Shown here: piece by piece, positions 1 through 8,072 of the stretch
Layout: each line of letters opens with the position of its first letter
Numbering within the stretch: the first letter of the stretch is position 1
Origin: Rhodococcus coprophilus NBRC 100603
GTDB lineage: Bacteria > Actinomycetota > Actinomycetes > Mycobacteriales > Mycobacteriaceae
Length of the DNA stretch: 64,000 bases
NCBI RefSeq assembly: GCF_001895045.1
Contig: NZ_BDAM01000009.1
Coordinates: forward strand, 186,001 to 250,000
Reading direction: 5' to 3'
Notes under the pieces: model-generated
What the model saw: only the letters and a program-made list of their open reading frames with translations
Told to the model about the DNA's origin: nothing
The model's database searches: none
Program-made: the position numbers and the translations under genes

Positions 1-776
1 ACCCCGAGGGCAATCCACCTCCGCCCGAGGTCACCATTCCCGACATCGAGCATCACGGCACCGGCGAATGGACGGACTGGACGTGGAACCAGATCCTCAT
101 CGAGGGCGCGAACTGCCGCGAGATCATCGACAACGTCGTGGATATGGCGCACTTCTACTACATCCATTTCGCCTTCCCCACGTTCTTCAAGAACGTCTTC
201 GAGGGCCACATCGCTGAGCAGTACCTCAACACGCGCGGTCGCCCCGACAAGGGAATGTCCACGCAGTACGGACTCGAATCCACGCTCGAGTCGTACGCGG
301 CGTACTACGGGCCCTCCTACATGATCAACCCGATGACCAACAGCTACGGCGGATACAACGTCGAATCGGTGCTGATCAACTGCCACTACCCGGTCACGCA
401 CGACTCCTTCATGCTGCAATACGGCATCATCGTGAAGAAGCCGACCGGAATGTCCGACGAGCAGTCCGACAAACTGGCAGCCAAGTTCACCGAGGGCATC
501 GGTGAAGGCTTCCTCCAGGACGTCGAGATCTGGAAGAACAAGACCAAGATCGAGAATCCGCTGCTGTGCGACGAGGACGGACCCGTCTACCAACTGCGTC
601 GCTGGTACGAACAGTTCTACGTCGACGTCGCCGATGTCACCGAGAAGATGACCGGCAGGTTCGAGTTCGAGGTCGATACGGCGAAGGCGAACGAGTCCTG
701 GGAGAAAGAGGTCGCGGAGAATCTGGCGCGCAGGGAAGCCGAAGAGAAGTCCGGCAAGCAGGAAGCCGAGGTCTGA
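1..776 (+). CDS. kshA: 3-ketosteroid 9-alpha-hydroxylase oxygenase KshA, C-terminal part (5' end outside window)
   Basis: Open in frame from base 3, so only the C-terminal ~257 residues are present; the Rieske domain lies upstream of the window. The visible part is the catalytic domain of a Rieske non-heme iron oxygenase. The motif DNVVDMAHFYYIHF carries the two His iron ligands, and the Asp in EGFLQDVEIWKNK fits the third. With a separate reductase (KshB, not here) KshA hydroxylates C9 of 3-ketosteroids; together with KstD this opens ring B. A Lys/Glu-rich tail (EEKSGKQEAEV) ends the protein. The next gene starts 2 nt downstream, so the two are very probably co-transcribed. Family assignment is strong; which KshA paralogue it is cannot be told. 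Confidence 0.93.
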   Translation, partial: PEGNPPPPEVTIPDIEHHGTGEWTDWTWNQILIEGANCREIIDNVVDMAHFYYIHFAFPTFFKNVFEGHIAEQYLNTRGRPDKGMSTQYGLESTLESYAAYYGPSYMINPMTNSYGGYNVESVLINCHYPVTHDSFMLQYGIIVKKPTGMSDEQSDKLAAKFTEGIGEGFLQDVEIWKNKTKIENPLLCDEDGPVYQLRRWYEQFYVDVADVTEKMTGRFEFEVDTAKANESWEKEVAENLARREAEEKSGKQEAEV

Positions 777-778
777 CG

Positions 779-1141
779 ATGAGTTCCTCGACCCGACAGC
801 GAAGGTGGGCGAAGTCTCCCGACTTCGCCGATCGGCCCGATCGGGTCGAGGCCATCGCCACCCAGACAGCGATCGACAAGATCAACTATCTCGACTCCGG
901 CCAGCACGAGGTGAGATGCCGGGAATGCGGCACCTGCGTACTGGTGCGTAAGAACAGCTACAAGCACACGAGTGTGCAGTGGCAGGAGGATCCCGACACG
1001 GTGTGCCCCACCTTCCGGGACTCCGGCGTCGTCCCCGGCACGTCGATCAGCCCCCGCGAGGGCTGTCCGCAATTGCAGGCCTCGATCGAGCGCGCTGTGC
1101 TCGACGGTGCGATCTCGGTACCCGACCCGTCAGGGCCGTAG
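779..1141 (+). CDS. Conserved small cysteine-rich protein next to kshA (Rv3527-like)
   Basis: 120 residues, ATG 2 nt after the kshA stop. Five cysteines: C47, C50 and C53 form a C-x2-C-x2-C cluster (CRECGTC), with C76 and C96 further on. This looks like a small metal or Fe-S site rather than a structural disulfide set, because the protein has no signal peptide or membrane segment. M. tuberculosis has an uncharacterised gene (Rv3527) in the same place after kshA, and this appears to be its counterpart by position and character. Function is unknown. A role in electron transfer, iron-sulphur supply or assembly for KshA is inference from the tight coupling only. A strong hairpin follows at 1180-1212. 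Confidence 0.8.
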   Translation: MSSSTRQRRWAKSPDFADRPDRVEAIATQTAIDKINYLDSGQHEVRCRECGTCVLVRKNSYKHTSVQWQEDPDTVCPTFRDSGVVPGTSISPREGCPQLQASIERAVLDGAISVPDPSGP

Positions 1142-1179
1142 ACCTCCGGAGCCACACGGGCACCCGTGCCCGAACAGAG

Positions 1180-1212
1180 ACATCCCCGGCGGAGAACTTC
1201 CGCCGGGGATGT
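1180..1212. terminator. Rho-independent-type hairpin between convergent genes
   Basis: Perfect 14-bp stem (arms 1180-1193 and 1199-1212, GC-rich, CCCCGGCGGA core) with a 5-nt loop. It lies between the kshA-side gene ending at 1141 and the minus-strand small gene ending at 1272. There is no long T tract, as is common in actinobacteria. Confidence 0.7.
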
Positions 1213-1271
1213 GACATAGAGCGATCCGGTGCACTCACCGGTACAGGATTGCGAACCAAGGTCCCGCCGGC

Positions 1272-1472
1272 TTACTGGCTCGGCTCGGGAAGCCCCTCGC
1301 ACTCGACCTGGGGGTTGACACCCGCATAGTTGAGCGGTCCGGCAACGACGGTGGTCGCCACCGTGGCCAGGCTGCTGCAGTTCTGCTCCGAGTCTCCGAA
1401 ATAGCCACGCTGCCAACCAGCGACGCCTCCGATCACCAGCCAGACCAGCACCAAGAGAGTCAACAAACGCAC
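1272..1472 (-). CDS. Small membrane-anchored or secreted protein, unknown function
   Basis: 66 residues from GTG 1472, chosen because GGTGGAG lies 4-10 nt upstream on the minus strand and the hydrophobic N terminus begins right there. Residues 3-20 (LLTLLVLVWLVIGGVAGW) form a single membrane helix or uncleaved signal. The rest is extracytoplasmic with two cysteines (NCSS and VECEG) that could form one disulfide. Similar short proteins are scattered in Rhodococcus and relatives as hypotheticals (recollection). It is divergent from kstD with a 277-nt gap. No function can be given. Confidence 0.65.
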   Translation of the reverse strand: MRLLTLLVLVWLVIGGVAGWQRGYFGDSEQNCSSLATVATTVVAGPLNYAGVNPQVECEGLPEPSQ

Positions 1473-1657
1473 GGCTCCACCTCGCAGTCGATGATGTGTC
1501 CGACAGGTTCGGACGCGCTGCGGATACCCATCTCGAAAACGAACAAACACACCGTTTTCCACCAAGCGGGCAATGCGGTCATTCGCGGCGCACCAACGAC
1601 GGTTGTCCGCCGGGCTCACGCCGCCTCGCCGCGGTGTCGTCCGGCCGCCCGAAATAT

Positions 1658-1671
1658 TGGAACGCGTTCCG
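1658..1671. promoter_or_regulatory. GGAACGCGTTCC palindrome, near-match to the KstR operator
   Basis: TGGAACGCGTTCCG: the inner 12 bp are a perfect palindrome, and 13 of 14 bases fit the spacing of TnnAACnnGTTnnA (last base G, not A). It lies ~80 bp before kstD in the divergent gap 1473-1749. It could be a second, weaker KstR site or a site for another regulator. Confidence 0.4.
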
Positions 1672-1734
1672 CTCCAGACTGCTCGCGCGGATGCCGTGCC
1701 GTACACAAAAGATGGACTAGCAACCCCCTCGTTC

Positions 1735-1748
1735 TATAACGTGTTCTA
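1735..1748 (+). promoter_or_regulatory. KstR operator overlapping the kstD -10 and start region
   Basis: TATAACGTGTTCTA fits the published KstR consensus TnnAACnnGTTnnA at every fixed base. Its first six bases, TATAAC, also make a good -10 hexamer whose transcription start would fall at or next to the kstD ATG (1750). KstR binding should therefore block RNA polymerase directly; cholesterol-derived CoA thioesters release KstR (family knowledge). Confidence 0.85.
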
Positions 1749-1749
1749 C

Positions 1750-3465
1750 ATGAACAATCAGGAGTACGACATCGTCGTCGTCGGCAGCGGCGCCGGCGGA
1801 ATGACCGCCGCGATCACCGCCGCCCGAAAGGGGTCGAGCGTCGTCCTGATCGAGAAGGCATCCCGCTACGGCGGTTCGAGCGCCCGTTCCGGTGGCGGCG
1901 TGTGGATCCCCAACAACGACGCCCTCCGAGCGGCCGGCGTGGAAGACACTCCCGAGGCCGCCCGCACCTACCTCCACAGCATCATCGGCGATGTCGTACC
2001 CGCCGAGAAGATCGACACCTACATCGACCGCGGACCCGAGATGCTGTCGTTCGTACAGAAGCACAGCGCGCTCGAACTGCAGTGGGTGCCGGGTTATTCC
2101 GATTACTATCCGGAAGCACCCGGTGGCCGCGTGGGAGGCCGATCGGTGGAGCCGACACCCTTCGACGGCCGCCGGCTCGGCGACGATCTCGCGCTCCTCG
2201 AACCGGATTACGCTCGGGCACCCAAGAACTTCGTCATCACACAGGCCGATTACAAATGGCTGAACCTGCTCGTGCGCAATCCCCGCGGTCCCCTCCGCGC
2301 TTTCCGGGTCGGAGCACGCTTCGTCTGGGCGAACATCACCAAGAAGCACCTGCTGGTTCGGGGTCAGGCCCTCATGGCGGGCCTGCGGATCGGACTGCGC
2401 GACGCCGACGTCCCACTGCTGCTCGACACCGCACTGACCGACCTCGTCGTGGAAGACGGCGTCGTCCGCGGCGTCACCGTCGAGTCGAACGGTGAGCAGC
2501 AGGTCATTCGTGCCCGCAAGGGCGTGATCCTCGCCAGTGGGGGCTTCGAGCACAACGACGAGATGCGCAAGAAGTACCAGCGTGCACCGATCGGTACCGA
2601 GTGGACGGTGGGCGCCAAGGCCAACACCGGAGACGGCATCCTTGCCGGCCAAAGGCTCGGCGCTGCGGTCGATTTCATGGACGACGCGTGGTGGGGTCCG
2701 TCCTTCCCCCTCACCGGCGGACCGTGGTTCGCATTGTCGGAGCGAAGCCTTCCCGGCTGCATGATGGTCAACAGCGCCGGAAAACGATTCGTGAACGAGT
2801 CGGCACCGTACGTCGAAGCGACCCACGCGATGTACGGCGGAAAGTACGGACGCGGAGACGGACCCGGAGAGAACATTCCGAGCTGGCTGATCCTCGACCA
2901 GCGTTACCGCGACCGGTACACCTTCGCGGGCATCACGCCACGCACCCCGTTTCCGGGCCGCTGGCTGAAGGCCGGGGTACTCGTGAAGGCCGGGTCGATC
3001 AGCGACCTCGCCGAGAAGATCGGGGTACCTGCCTCGGCACTCACCGACACCGTCGAACGGTTCAACGGATTCGCACGCGCCGGCAAGGACGAGGACTTCG
3101 GCCGCGGCGAATCGGGATACGACCACTACTACGGCGATCCCCGCAACAAGCCCAATCCGAGCCTCGGGGTCGTGGACAAGGCCCCGTTCTACGCGTTCAA
3201 GGTCGTGCCCGGCGATCTGGGCACCAAGGGTGGCCTCGTCACCGACGTCCACGCGCGGGTTCTGAGGGAGGACGGCACGGTGATCGACGGTCTCTACGCC
3301 ACCGGCAACGTCAGCTCCCCCGTCATGGGTCACACGTATGCGGGACCGGGCGCGACGATCGGCCCCGCGATGACCTTCGGCTACCTGGCGGTTCTCGACA
3401 TCCTCGACTCCCCGCACGGTGGACACGTCGACGACGAACTGACCGAACCGGCCGAAAGTCTCTGA
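1750..3465 (+). CDS. kstD: 3-ketosteroid delta-1-dehydrogenase KstD
   Basis: 571 residues from ATG 1750; upstream in-frame starts are rejected because the KstR operator/-10 lies there and the FAD fold begins at residue 7. N-terminal dinucleotide fold DIVVVGSGAGGMTAA and GGSSARSGG are FAD-binding signatures of the family. Near the C terminus, PFYAFKVVPGDLGTKGG contains the conserved Tyr and Gly of the active site, and GHTYAGPGATIGPAMTFG is the final FAD loop. It introduces the C1-C2 double bond into 3-ketosteroids; with KshA this gives the unstable 9-hydroxy-diene that opens ring B. Most similar in style to M. tuberculosis Rv3537. It is followed by hsd4B, the same pairing as Rv3537-Rv3538. Confidence 0.95.
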   Translation: MNNQEYDIVVVGSGAGGMTAAITAARKGSSVVLIEKASRYGGSSARSGGGVWIPNNDALRAAGVEDTPEAARTYLHSIIGDVVPAEKIDTYIDRGPEMLSFVQKHSALELQWVPGYSDYYPEAPGGRVGGRSVEPTPFDGRRLGDDLALLEPDYARAPKNFVITQADYKWLNLLVRNPRGPLRAFRVGARFVWANITKKHLLVRGQALMAGLRIGLRDADVPLLLDTALTDLVVEDGVVRGVTVESNGEQQVIRARKGVILASGGFEHNDEMRKKYQRAPIGTEWTVGAKANTGDGILAGQRLGAAVDFMDDAWWGPSFPLTGGPWFALSERSLPGCMMVNSAGKRFVNESAPYVEATHAMYGGKYGRGDGPGENIPSWLILDQRYRDRYTFAGITPRTPFPGRWLKAGVLVKAGSISDLAEKIGVPASALTDTVERFNGFARAGKDEDFGRGESGYDHYYGDPRNKPNPSLGVVDKAPFYAFKVVPGDLGTKGGLVTDVHARVLREDGTVIDGLYATGNVSSPVMGHTYAGPGATIGPAMTFGYLAVLDILDSPHGGHVDDELTEPAESL

Positions 3466-3507
3466 TCCCGGACCGCTGCGCCCCGTCTCTCGAAAGGACC
3501 ACTCCGC

Positions 3508-4368
3508 GTGCCCATCGACCCCGCCGTCGCCCTCGGCGCCGAGCTGCCCGCCCAGGAATTCTCGTGGACGAGCAGCGACGTTCAGCTCTACAACCTCGGT
3601 CTCGGTGCCGGATCACGCCCGACGGATCCCGGCGAGCTGCGATACCTGAAGGACCACGCCCCGCAGGTGCTGCCGACCTTCGCGACGGTTGCCGCCACGT
3701 TCCACCAGATCGAGCCACCGAGGGTGTCGTTCCCCGGGATCGAGATCGACCTTGCGAAGGTCGTGCACGGAAGCCAGGAGGTCACCGTGCACACGCCCAT
3801 TCCGGCGTCGGGCAAGGGGCGCACCGTAACCCGGATCTCCGAGGTGTGGGACAAGGGGAAGGCGGCGGTGATCGTCCAGGAGTCCACCACCGAGGATCTC
3901 GACGGTAACCGGCTGTGGACGGCCCGCTCGTCGATCTTCGCGCGTGGGGAAGGCGGATTCGGCGGGGAGCGCGGACCGTCCGAGTCGGTCGAGCTTCCCG
4001 ATCGCGGGCCCGACGCGGAAATCGACGTGCCGACCCTGCCCCAGCAAGCACTGCTGTACCGGATGTGCGGTGACCGCAATCCGCTGCACTCCGACCCCGA
4101 CTTCGCAGCGGCTGCGGGATTTCCCGCGCCGATCCTCCATGGACTGTGCACGTACGGGATCGTGTGCAAAGCGGTCACCGACGCACTGCTCGACGCGGAT
4201 GCCACGCGGGTCGCGGGGTTCCGCGCACGGTTTGCGGGCGTGGTGTTCCCCGGGGAGACGTTGCGCGTGCGCGTCTGGAACGAGGGCTCCCGCAAGCTCG
4301 TGACCGCCTCGGTGGTCGAACGCGATCTGGCACCCGCACTTGCCGATGTCGTCCTGACCGTGGCGTGA
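3508..4368 (+). CDS. hsd4B: MaoC-type steroid enoyl-CoA hydratase Hsd4B
   Basis: 286 residues from GTG 3508, with AAAGGA upstream. Double hot-dog protein of the R-specific hydratase 2 family. The C-terminal half carries the hydratase motif CGDRNPLHSDPDFAAAAGF followed by PILHGL, which holds the catalytic Asp and His. In M. tuberculosis the equivalent Rv3538 (also 286 residues) lies right after kstD and hydrates an enoyl-CoA of the cholesterol side chain. It follows kstD by 42 nt on the same strand and is probably part of the KstR-controlled transcript starting at 1750. Confidence 0.88.
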   Translation: MPIDPAVALGAELPAQEFSWTSSDVQLYNLGLGAGSRPTDPGELRYLKDHAPQVLPTFATVAATFHQIEPPRVSFPGIEIDLAKVVHGSQEVTVHTPIPASGKGRTVTRISEVWDKGKAAVIVQESTTEDLDGNRLWTARSSIFARGEGGFGGERGPSESVELPDRGPDAEIDVPTLPQQALLYRMCGDRNPLHSDPDFAAAAGFPAPILHGLCTYGIVCKAVTDALLDADATRVAGFRARFAGVVFPGETLRVRVWNEGSRKLVTASVVERDLAPALADVVLTVA

Positions 4369-4399
4369 TCACGGACCATACCGAAAGCTGACTGCATAC

Positions 4400-6145
4400 A
4401 TGACAATTCGAGATTCTGCGCCGAGGCTTTCCCGGCGCAACTTCCTTGCGGCCGGCGCCGGGACCCTGGCGGTCACGGCACTCGGTGGCTGGGTTCCTTC
4501 CCACGCCGTGCCGTCCGGATCGGCAGCGGCCACCCTTCCGACGCCGCCCGCCTTCCCGGAGGGCATCGCCCTCTACCAGCAGGCGTACCAGAACTGGTCC
4601 AAGGAGATCATGCTGGACGCGATCTGGACCTGTGCTCCCAGAACCCCGGACGACGTAGTGCGGCTGGTCAATTGGGCACATCAGAACGGTTACACGATCC
4701 GCCCTCGCGGCGCGATGCACGGCTGGACGCCCCTGACCATAGTCAACGGCGCACCCGTCGACCGCGTCATCCTCGCGGACACCATCGCACATCTGAATTG
4801 GGTAAGCGTCGATCCGGGTGGTTCACCCGCCACGGTCACGGCGGGTCCCGGTGCCACATTAGACGCGATCACGAGCGCGCTTCAGCAACACGGCCTCGGC
4901 TGGGCGAACCTTCCCGCCCCGGGAGTACTGACGATCGCAGGCTCGCTCGCCGTGAACGCCCACGGCGCTGCACTGCCCGCCGACGGCGAATCTTCGGTTC
5001 CCGGACACACCTTCGGCTCGCTGAGCAACCTCGTCACGGAACTCACCGCCGTCGTGTGGAACGGCAGCGAATACGCGTTGCGCACATTCACCCGCGCGGA
5101 CTCCGATATCACCCCGTTGCTCAGCCATCTGGGCCGCACGTTCGTCACCTCCGTCACCATGCAGGCGGGCCCCAACTACCGGATGCGCTGCCAAAGCTTC
5201 ACCGATATCACCTGGGACGAACTGTTTTCCCCCGCCGGCGCTTCGGGCCGCACCTTCGAATCGTTCGTGCGCAGTGCGGGTCGCGCCGAGGCGATCTGGT
5301 ACCCCTTCACGGACAAGCCGTGGCTGAAGGTCTGGTCTGTCGCTCCCGAGAAACCCGCTGCTTCCCGAGAAGTGAACGGCCCGTACAACTACCCGTTCTC
5401 CGACAACGTTCCGGAGCCGATCACCGATCTGCTGGGACAGTTGACGGCGGGAAACACTTCGATCGCTCCGGCGTTCGGGCAGACCTACTACGGAGTGACG
5501 GTCGCGGGCCTGGCAGCAACGGCGTCGTCCGACATCTGGGGATGGTCGAAGGACCTGCAGTTCTACATCAAGGCGACGACGCTACGTCTGACAGAAGGCG
5601 GCGGGGCGGTGCTGACCAACCGCGCGAACATCGCCAACGTGATCCACGACTTCACGCATTGGTTCCAGGAGCGCATCGAACATTACCGCGCGCTCGGGCA
5701 GTACCCGCTCAACGGACCCGTCGAGATCCGCTGCTGCGGTGTCGACCGAGCGGAAGACGTACTGGTCCCCTCGGCGGGGCCACCGACGCTCGCGTCGACG
5801 CGTCCTCGCCCCGACCACCCGGAGTGGGACACGGCGATCTGGCTCAACGTGCTCGGCGTACCGGGCACGCCCGGCATGTTCGCGTTCTACCGCGAGATGG
5901 AACAGTGGATGCGACAGCGCTACAACGGTGAGGATTCCACTTTCCGGCCGGAATGGTCGAAAGGCTGGGCGTTCGGCCCGGATCTGCCGTACACCGACGA
6001 GGCCATCATTTCTCAGGGCCTGCCGGAGACGTATCGGGAAGGCGTGCCGGCCGAAGACAACTGGGATTCCGCACGTGCGGTGTTCAATCGCCTCGATCCG
6101 CATCGCGTGTTCAGCAACACCTTCATCGATACATTGCTCCCCTGA
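4400..6145 (+). CDS. Tat-exported cholesterol oxidase, class II (covalent FAD, VAO family)
   Basis: 581 residues. The N terminus has a twin-arginine signal (SRRNFLAAGA, residues 11-20) followed by a hydrophobic stretch and a likely cleavage near residue 45. The VAO-type FAD domain follows; RPRGAMHGWTPLT contains His107, which matches the His covalently linked to FAD in Brevibacterium sterolicum BCO2. The segment GPVEIRCCGVDRAED resembles the Glu/Arg catalytic pair region of that enzyme. It oxidises and isomerises cholesterol to cholest-4-en-3-one outside the membrane, feeding KstD, KshA and the side-chain enzymes. It starts 31 nt after hsd4B and is presumably co-transcribed. Substrate is inferred from family and context; other bulky secondary alcohols are possible. 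Confidence 0.85.
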   Translation: MTIRDSAPRLSRRNFLAAGAGTLAVTALGGWVPSHAVPSGSAAATLPTPPAFPEGIALYQQAYQNWSKEIMLDAIWTCAPRTPDDVVRLVNWAHQNGYTIRPRGAMHGWTPLTIVNGAPVDRVILADTIAHLNWVSVDPGGSPATVTAGPGATLDAITSALQQHGLGWANLPAPGVLTIAGSLAVNAHGAALPADGESSVPGHTFGSLSNLVTELTAVVWNGSEYALRTFTRADSDITPLLSHLGRTFVTSVTMQAGPNYRMRCQSFTDITWDELFSPAGASGRTFESFVRSAGRAEAIWYPFTDKPWLKVWSVAPEKPAASREVNGPYNYPFSDNVPEPITDLLGQLTAGNTSIAPAFGQTYYGVTVAGLAATASSDIWGWSKDLQFYIKATTLRLTEGGGAVLTNRANIANVIHDFTHWFQERIEHYRALGQYPLNGPVEIRCCGVDRAEDVLVPSAGPPTLASTRPRPDHPEWDTAIWLNVLGVPGTPGMFAFYREMEQWMRQRYNGEDSTFRPEWSKGWAFGPDLPYTDEAIISQGLPETYREGVPAEDNWDSARAVFNRLDPHRVFSNTFIDTLLP

Positions 6146-6178
6146 GGTGGGCCACCGGCTTTGCTAGGGTTCTGCCTC

Positions 6179-7240
6179 ATGCGGAATCTGCGGCGTTGGA
6201 TGGGTGTGGCAGCGGTACCGGTGCTGGTCCTGGCGGGCGGGATCACGCTCGCGGGAACGGCATCGGCGCTGCCCTCCACCGGCTCGGTCGTCATGGACTC
6301 GGGCCACGACGCCGCAGTCGATTTCGATGCCGGCAGCACCACTTTCCACGGCAGCCTCCGCACCCCGGACGGTCCCGCCAAGGGTGCCGCGCTGCTGCTT
6401 CCGGGTAGCGGACCGACCGACCGCAACGGAAACCAGGCCGGTGCCCGGTCGGATGTCCTGCTCCGGCTTGCGGATTCTCTGGCAGCACAAGGCATTGCGA
6501 CGCTGCGCTTCGACAAGATCGGTGCGGGCGAGACGGGGCTGGGCAGCTACACCGCCGAGACCATCGGCGAGTACGGGTTCACCGACCAGGTCGACCATGC
6601 TGCCGCCGCGGCCGACCTGCTCGCCGAGCGCACGGGATTCCCCACGTCGGACATCCTCGTCCTCGGACACAGCGAGGGAGGGTTGACGGCGCTCGCTCTC
6701 GCAGACCGGGGAGTCGGGAGAGGGTTCGGGCTCCTGCAACCTCTTCCGATGCGGTACCTCGATCTGCTTTCCGCTCAGCTCGCCGCGGTGACGGATTCCG
6801 GACAGCTGAGCCCCGACGAGGCAGAGACGGTACGGACCGACGTGGCACGAGCCGTCGAGTCCCTGCGCACCACCGGGAACGTCCCGGCCGACGTACACCC
6901 GCTCGTCGCGCAACTCGGCTTGAACGAGGCCAACGCCAAGTTCCTTTCCGAAGCCGATCGGCTCGACCCGCCGGCACTCGCTGCGCGACTCACGCCCGGC
7001 ACCCCGGTGATGCTCACCTGCTCCGACAAGGATCTCAACATCAGCTGCGCGCAAGTCGACCCGCTGCGGCGCGCCCTCGAGCACACGGACCTGCGGTTCG
7101 AGCACTTCACTACCGCGAACCACAGTCTCGAAGAACTCGGTCCGCTGCCGCCCAGCGCCGCCGACGTGGTGGCGTTGCTCCCCGTCTCGGCGGAGTTCGC
7201 GGCGGCGATCGACGACTGGTCGGCGCAGCAAGCAGGCTAG
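6179..7240 (+). CDS. Secreted alpha/beta hydrolase
   Basis: 353 residues from ATG 6179. A -10-like GCTAGGGT ends about 9 nt before it, suggesting a leaderless start; the longer TTG start at 6161 would lie inside the promoter. Signal peptide residues 1-29 (hydrophobic VAVPVLVLAGGITLA core, AxA before LPST). Hydrolase core: LLLPGSGPTDRNGN (oxyanion loop), GHSEGG with the nucleophile Ser, and a C-terminal ANHSLEELG holding the likely catalytic His. Two cysteines (TCSDKDLNISC) flank the acid-strand region. Likely an extracellular esterase or acyl hydrolase; the substrate is unknown. It lies just after the cholesterol oxidase, so steryl ester hydrolysis is an attractive but untested idea. Confidence 0.8.
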   Translation: MRNLRRWMGVAAVPVLVLAGGITLAGTASALPSTGSVVMDSGHDAAVDFDAGSTTFHGSLRTPDGPAKGAALLLPGSGPTDRNGNQAGARSDVLLRLADSLAAQGIATLRFDKIGAGETGLGSYTAETIGEYGFTDQVDHAAAAADLLAERTGFPTSDILVLGHSEGGLTALALADRGVGRGFGLLQPLPMRYLDLLSAQLAAVTDSGQLSPDEAETVRTDVARAVESLRTTGNVPADVHPLVAQLGLNEANAKFLSEADRLDPPALAARLTPGTPVMLTCSDKDLNISCAQVDPLRRALEHTDLRFEHFTTANHSLEELGPLPPSAADVVALLPVSAEFAAAIDDWSAQQAG

Positions 7241-7268
7241 TCCGCTCGCGAGCACCCCTTCGGATGAC

Positions 7269-8072
7269 TCAGCGACTGACCGCCTTCTTGTACCGGTAGA
7301 TGGCCAACGGTACGAACACGATCAGGATCAGCGCGGTCCACAACAGGGATGCGACGATGGGATGCTGCAGCGGCCACACGTCGGGCGGCGGCACCATCGG
7401 GTTGGTGTTCCCGAACAGGTTGCGCACGGCCTGGGTGAGCGCCGAGAGCGGATTCCATTCGGCGACCGTACGGAGCACCGGCGGCATCGTAGACGGATCG
7501 ACGAAGGTGTTCGCGACGAACGACAGCGGGAAGATCACCATGAAACTGGCGTTGTTGAACACCTCAGGAGTACGGACCCACATTCCGACCACTGCCATCA
7601 CCCACGACAACGCGTAGGCGAACAGCAGCAACAAGAGGTAACCCGCCACGGCCTCGCCGACCGACGAATGGATCCGCCACCCCACCACCAGGCCGGTCAA
7701 CGACATCACCACGAGGCTGACCACGTTGATGAGCACGTCCGTCGTCGTCCGCCCGATCAGGACCGCCGACGGCGCCATGGGTAACGACCGGAAACGGTCG
7801 ATGATGCCCTTCTGCAGATCTTCCACCATGCCCAGCCCGGTCCAGGTGGAGCCGAAGATCACCGTCTGCGTGAAGATGCCGGCAATGAGGAATTCGCGGT
7901 ACGACATCCCGGGAATGTCGATCGCACTCCCGAACACGTACGCGAACAGCAGCACGAACATGATCGGCGAGAGCATCGTGAAGACCATGAGGTCGGGCAC
8001 TCGCTTGATCTTGATCATGTTGCGCTTGGCTATGGTCAGCCCGTCCGACGTGACCATCTGCAATGAATTCAC
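7269..8072 (-). CDS. ABC-2 type transporter permease (DrrB-like)
   Basis: 267 residues, six predicted membrane helices typical of ABC-2 permeases (PF01061/DrrB). The central FRSLPMAPSAVLIGRTTTD element is the conserved cytoplasmic loop of DrrB-type proteins. Its ATG overlaps the stop of the ATPase gene by 4 nt, so the two are translationally coupled. Function is probably export of a hydrophobic compound, drug or lipid. No substrate can be named; the location beside a cholesterol cluster is not enough to infer a sterol. Confidence 0.88.
   Translation of the reverse strand: MNSLQMVTSDGLTIAKRNMIKIKRVPDLMVFTMLSPIMFVLLFAYVFGSAIDIPGMSYREFLIAGIFTQTVIFGSTWTGLGMVEDLQKGIIDRFRSLPMAPSAVLIGRTTTDVLINVVSLVVMSLTGLVVGWRIHSSVGEAVAGYLLLLLFAYALSWVMAVVGMWVRTPEVFNNASFMVIFPLSFVANTFVDPSTMPPVLRTVAEWNPLSALTQAVRNLFGNTNPMVPPPDVWPLQHPIVASLLWTALILIVFVPLAIYRYKKAVSR

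Noticed and set aside
1717-3426. 569-residue open frame antisense to kstD
   Set aside because: Shadow of a high-GC gene; kstD on the other strand has full family motifs and an operator.
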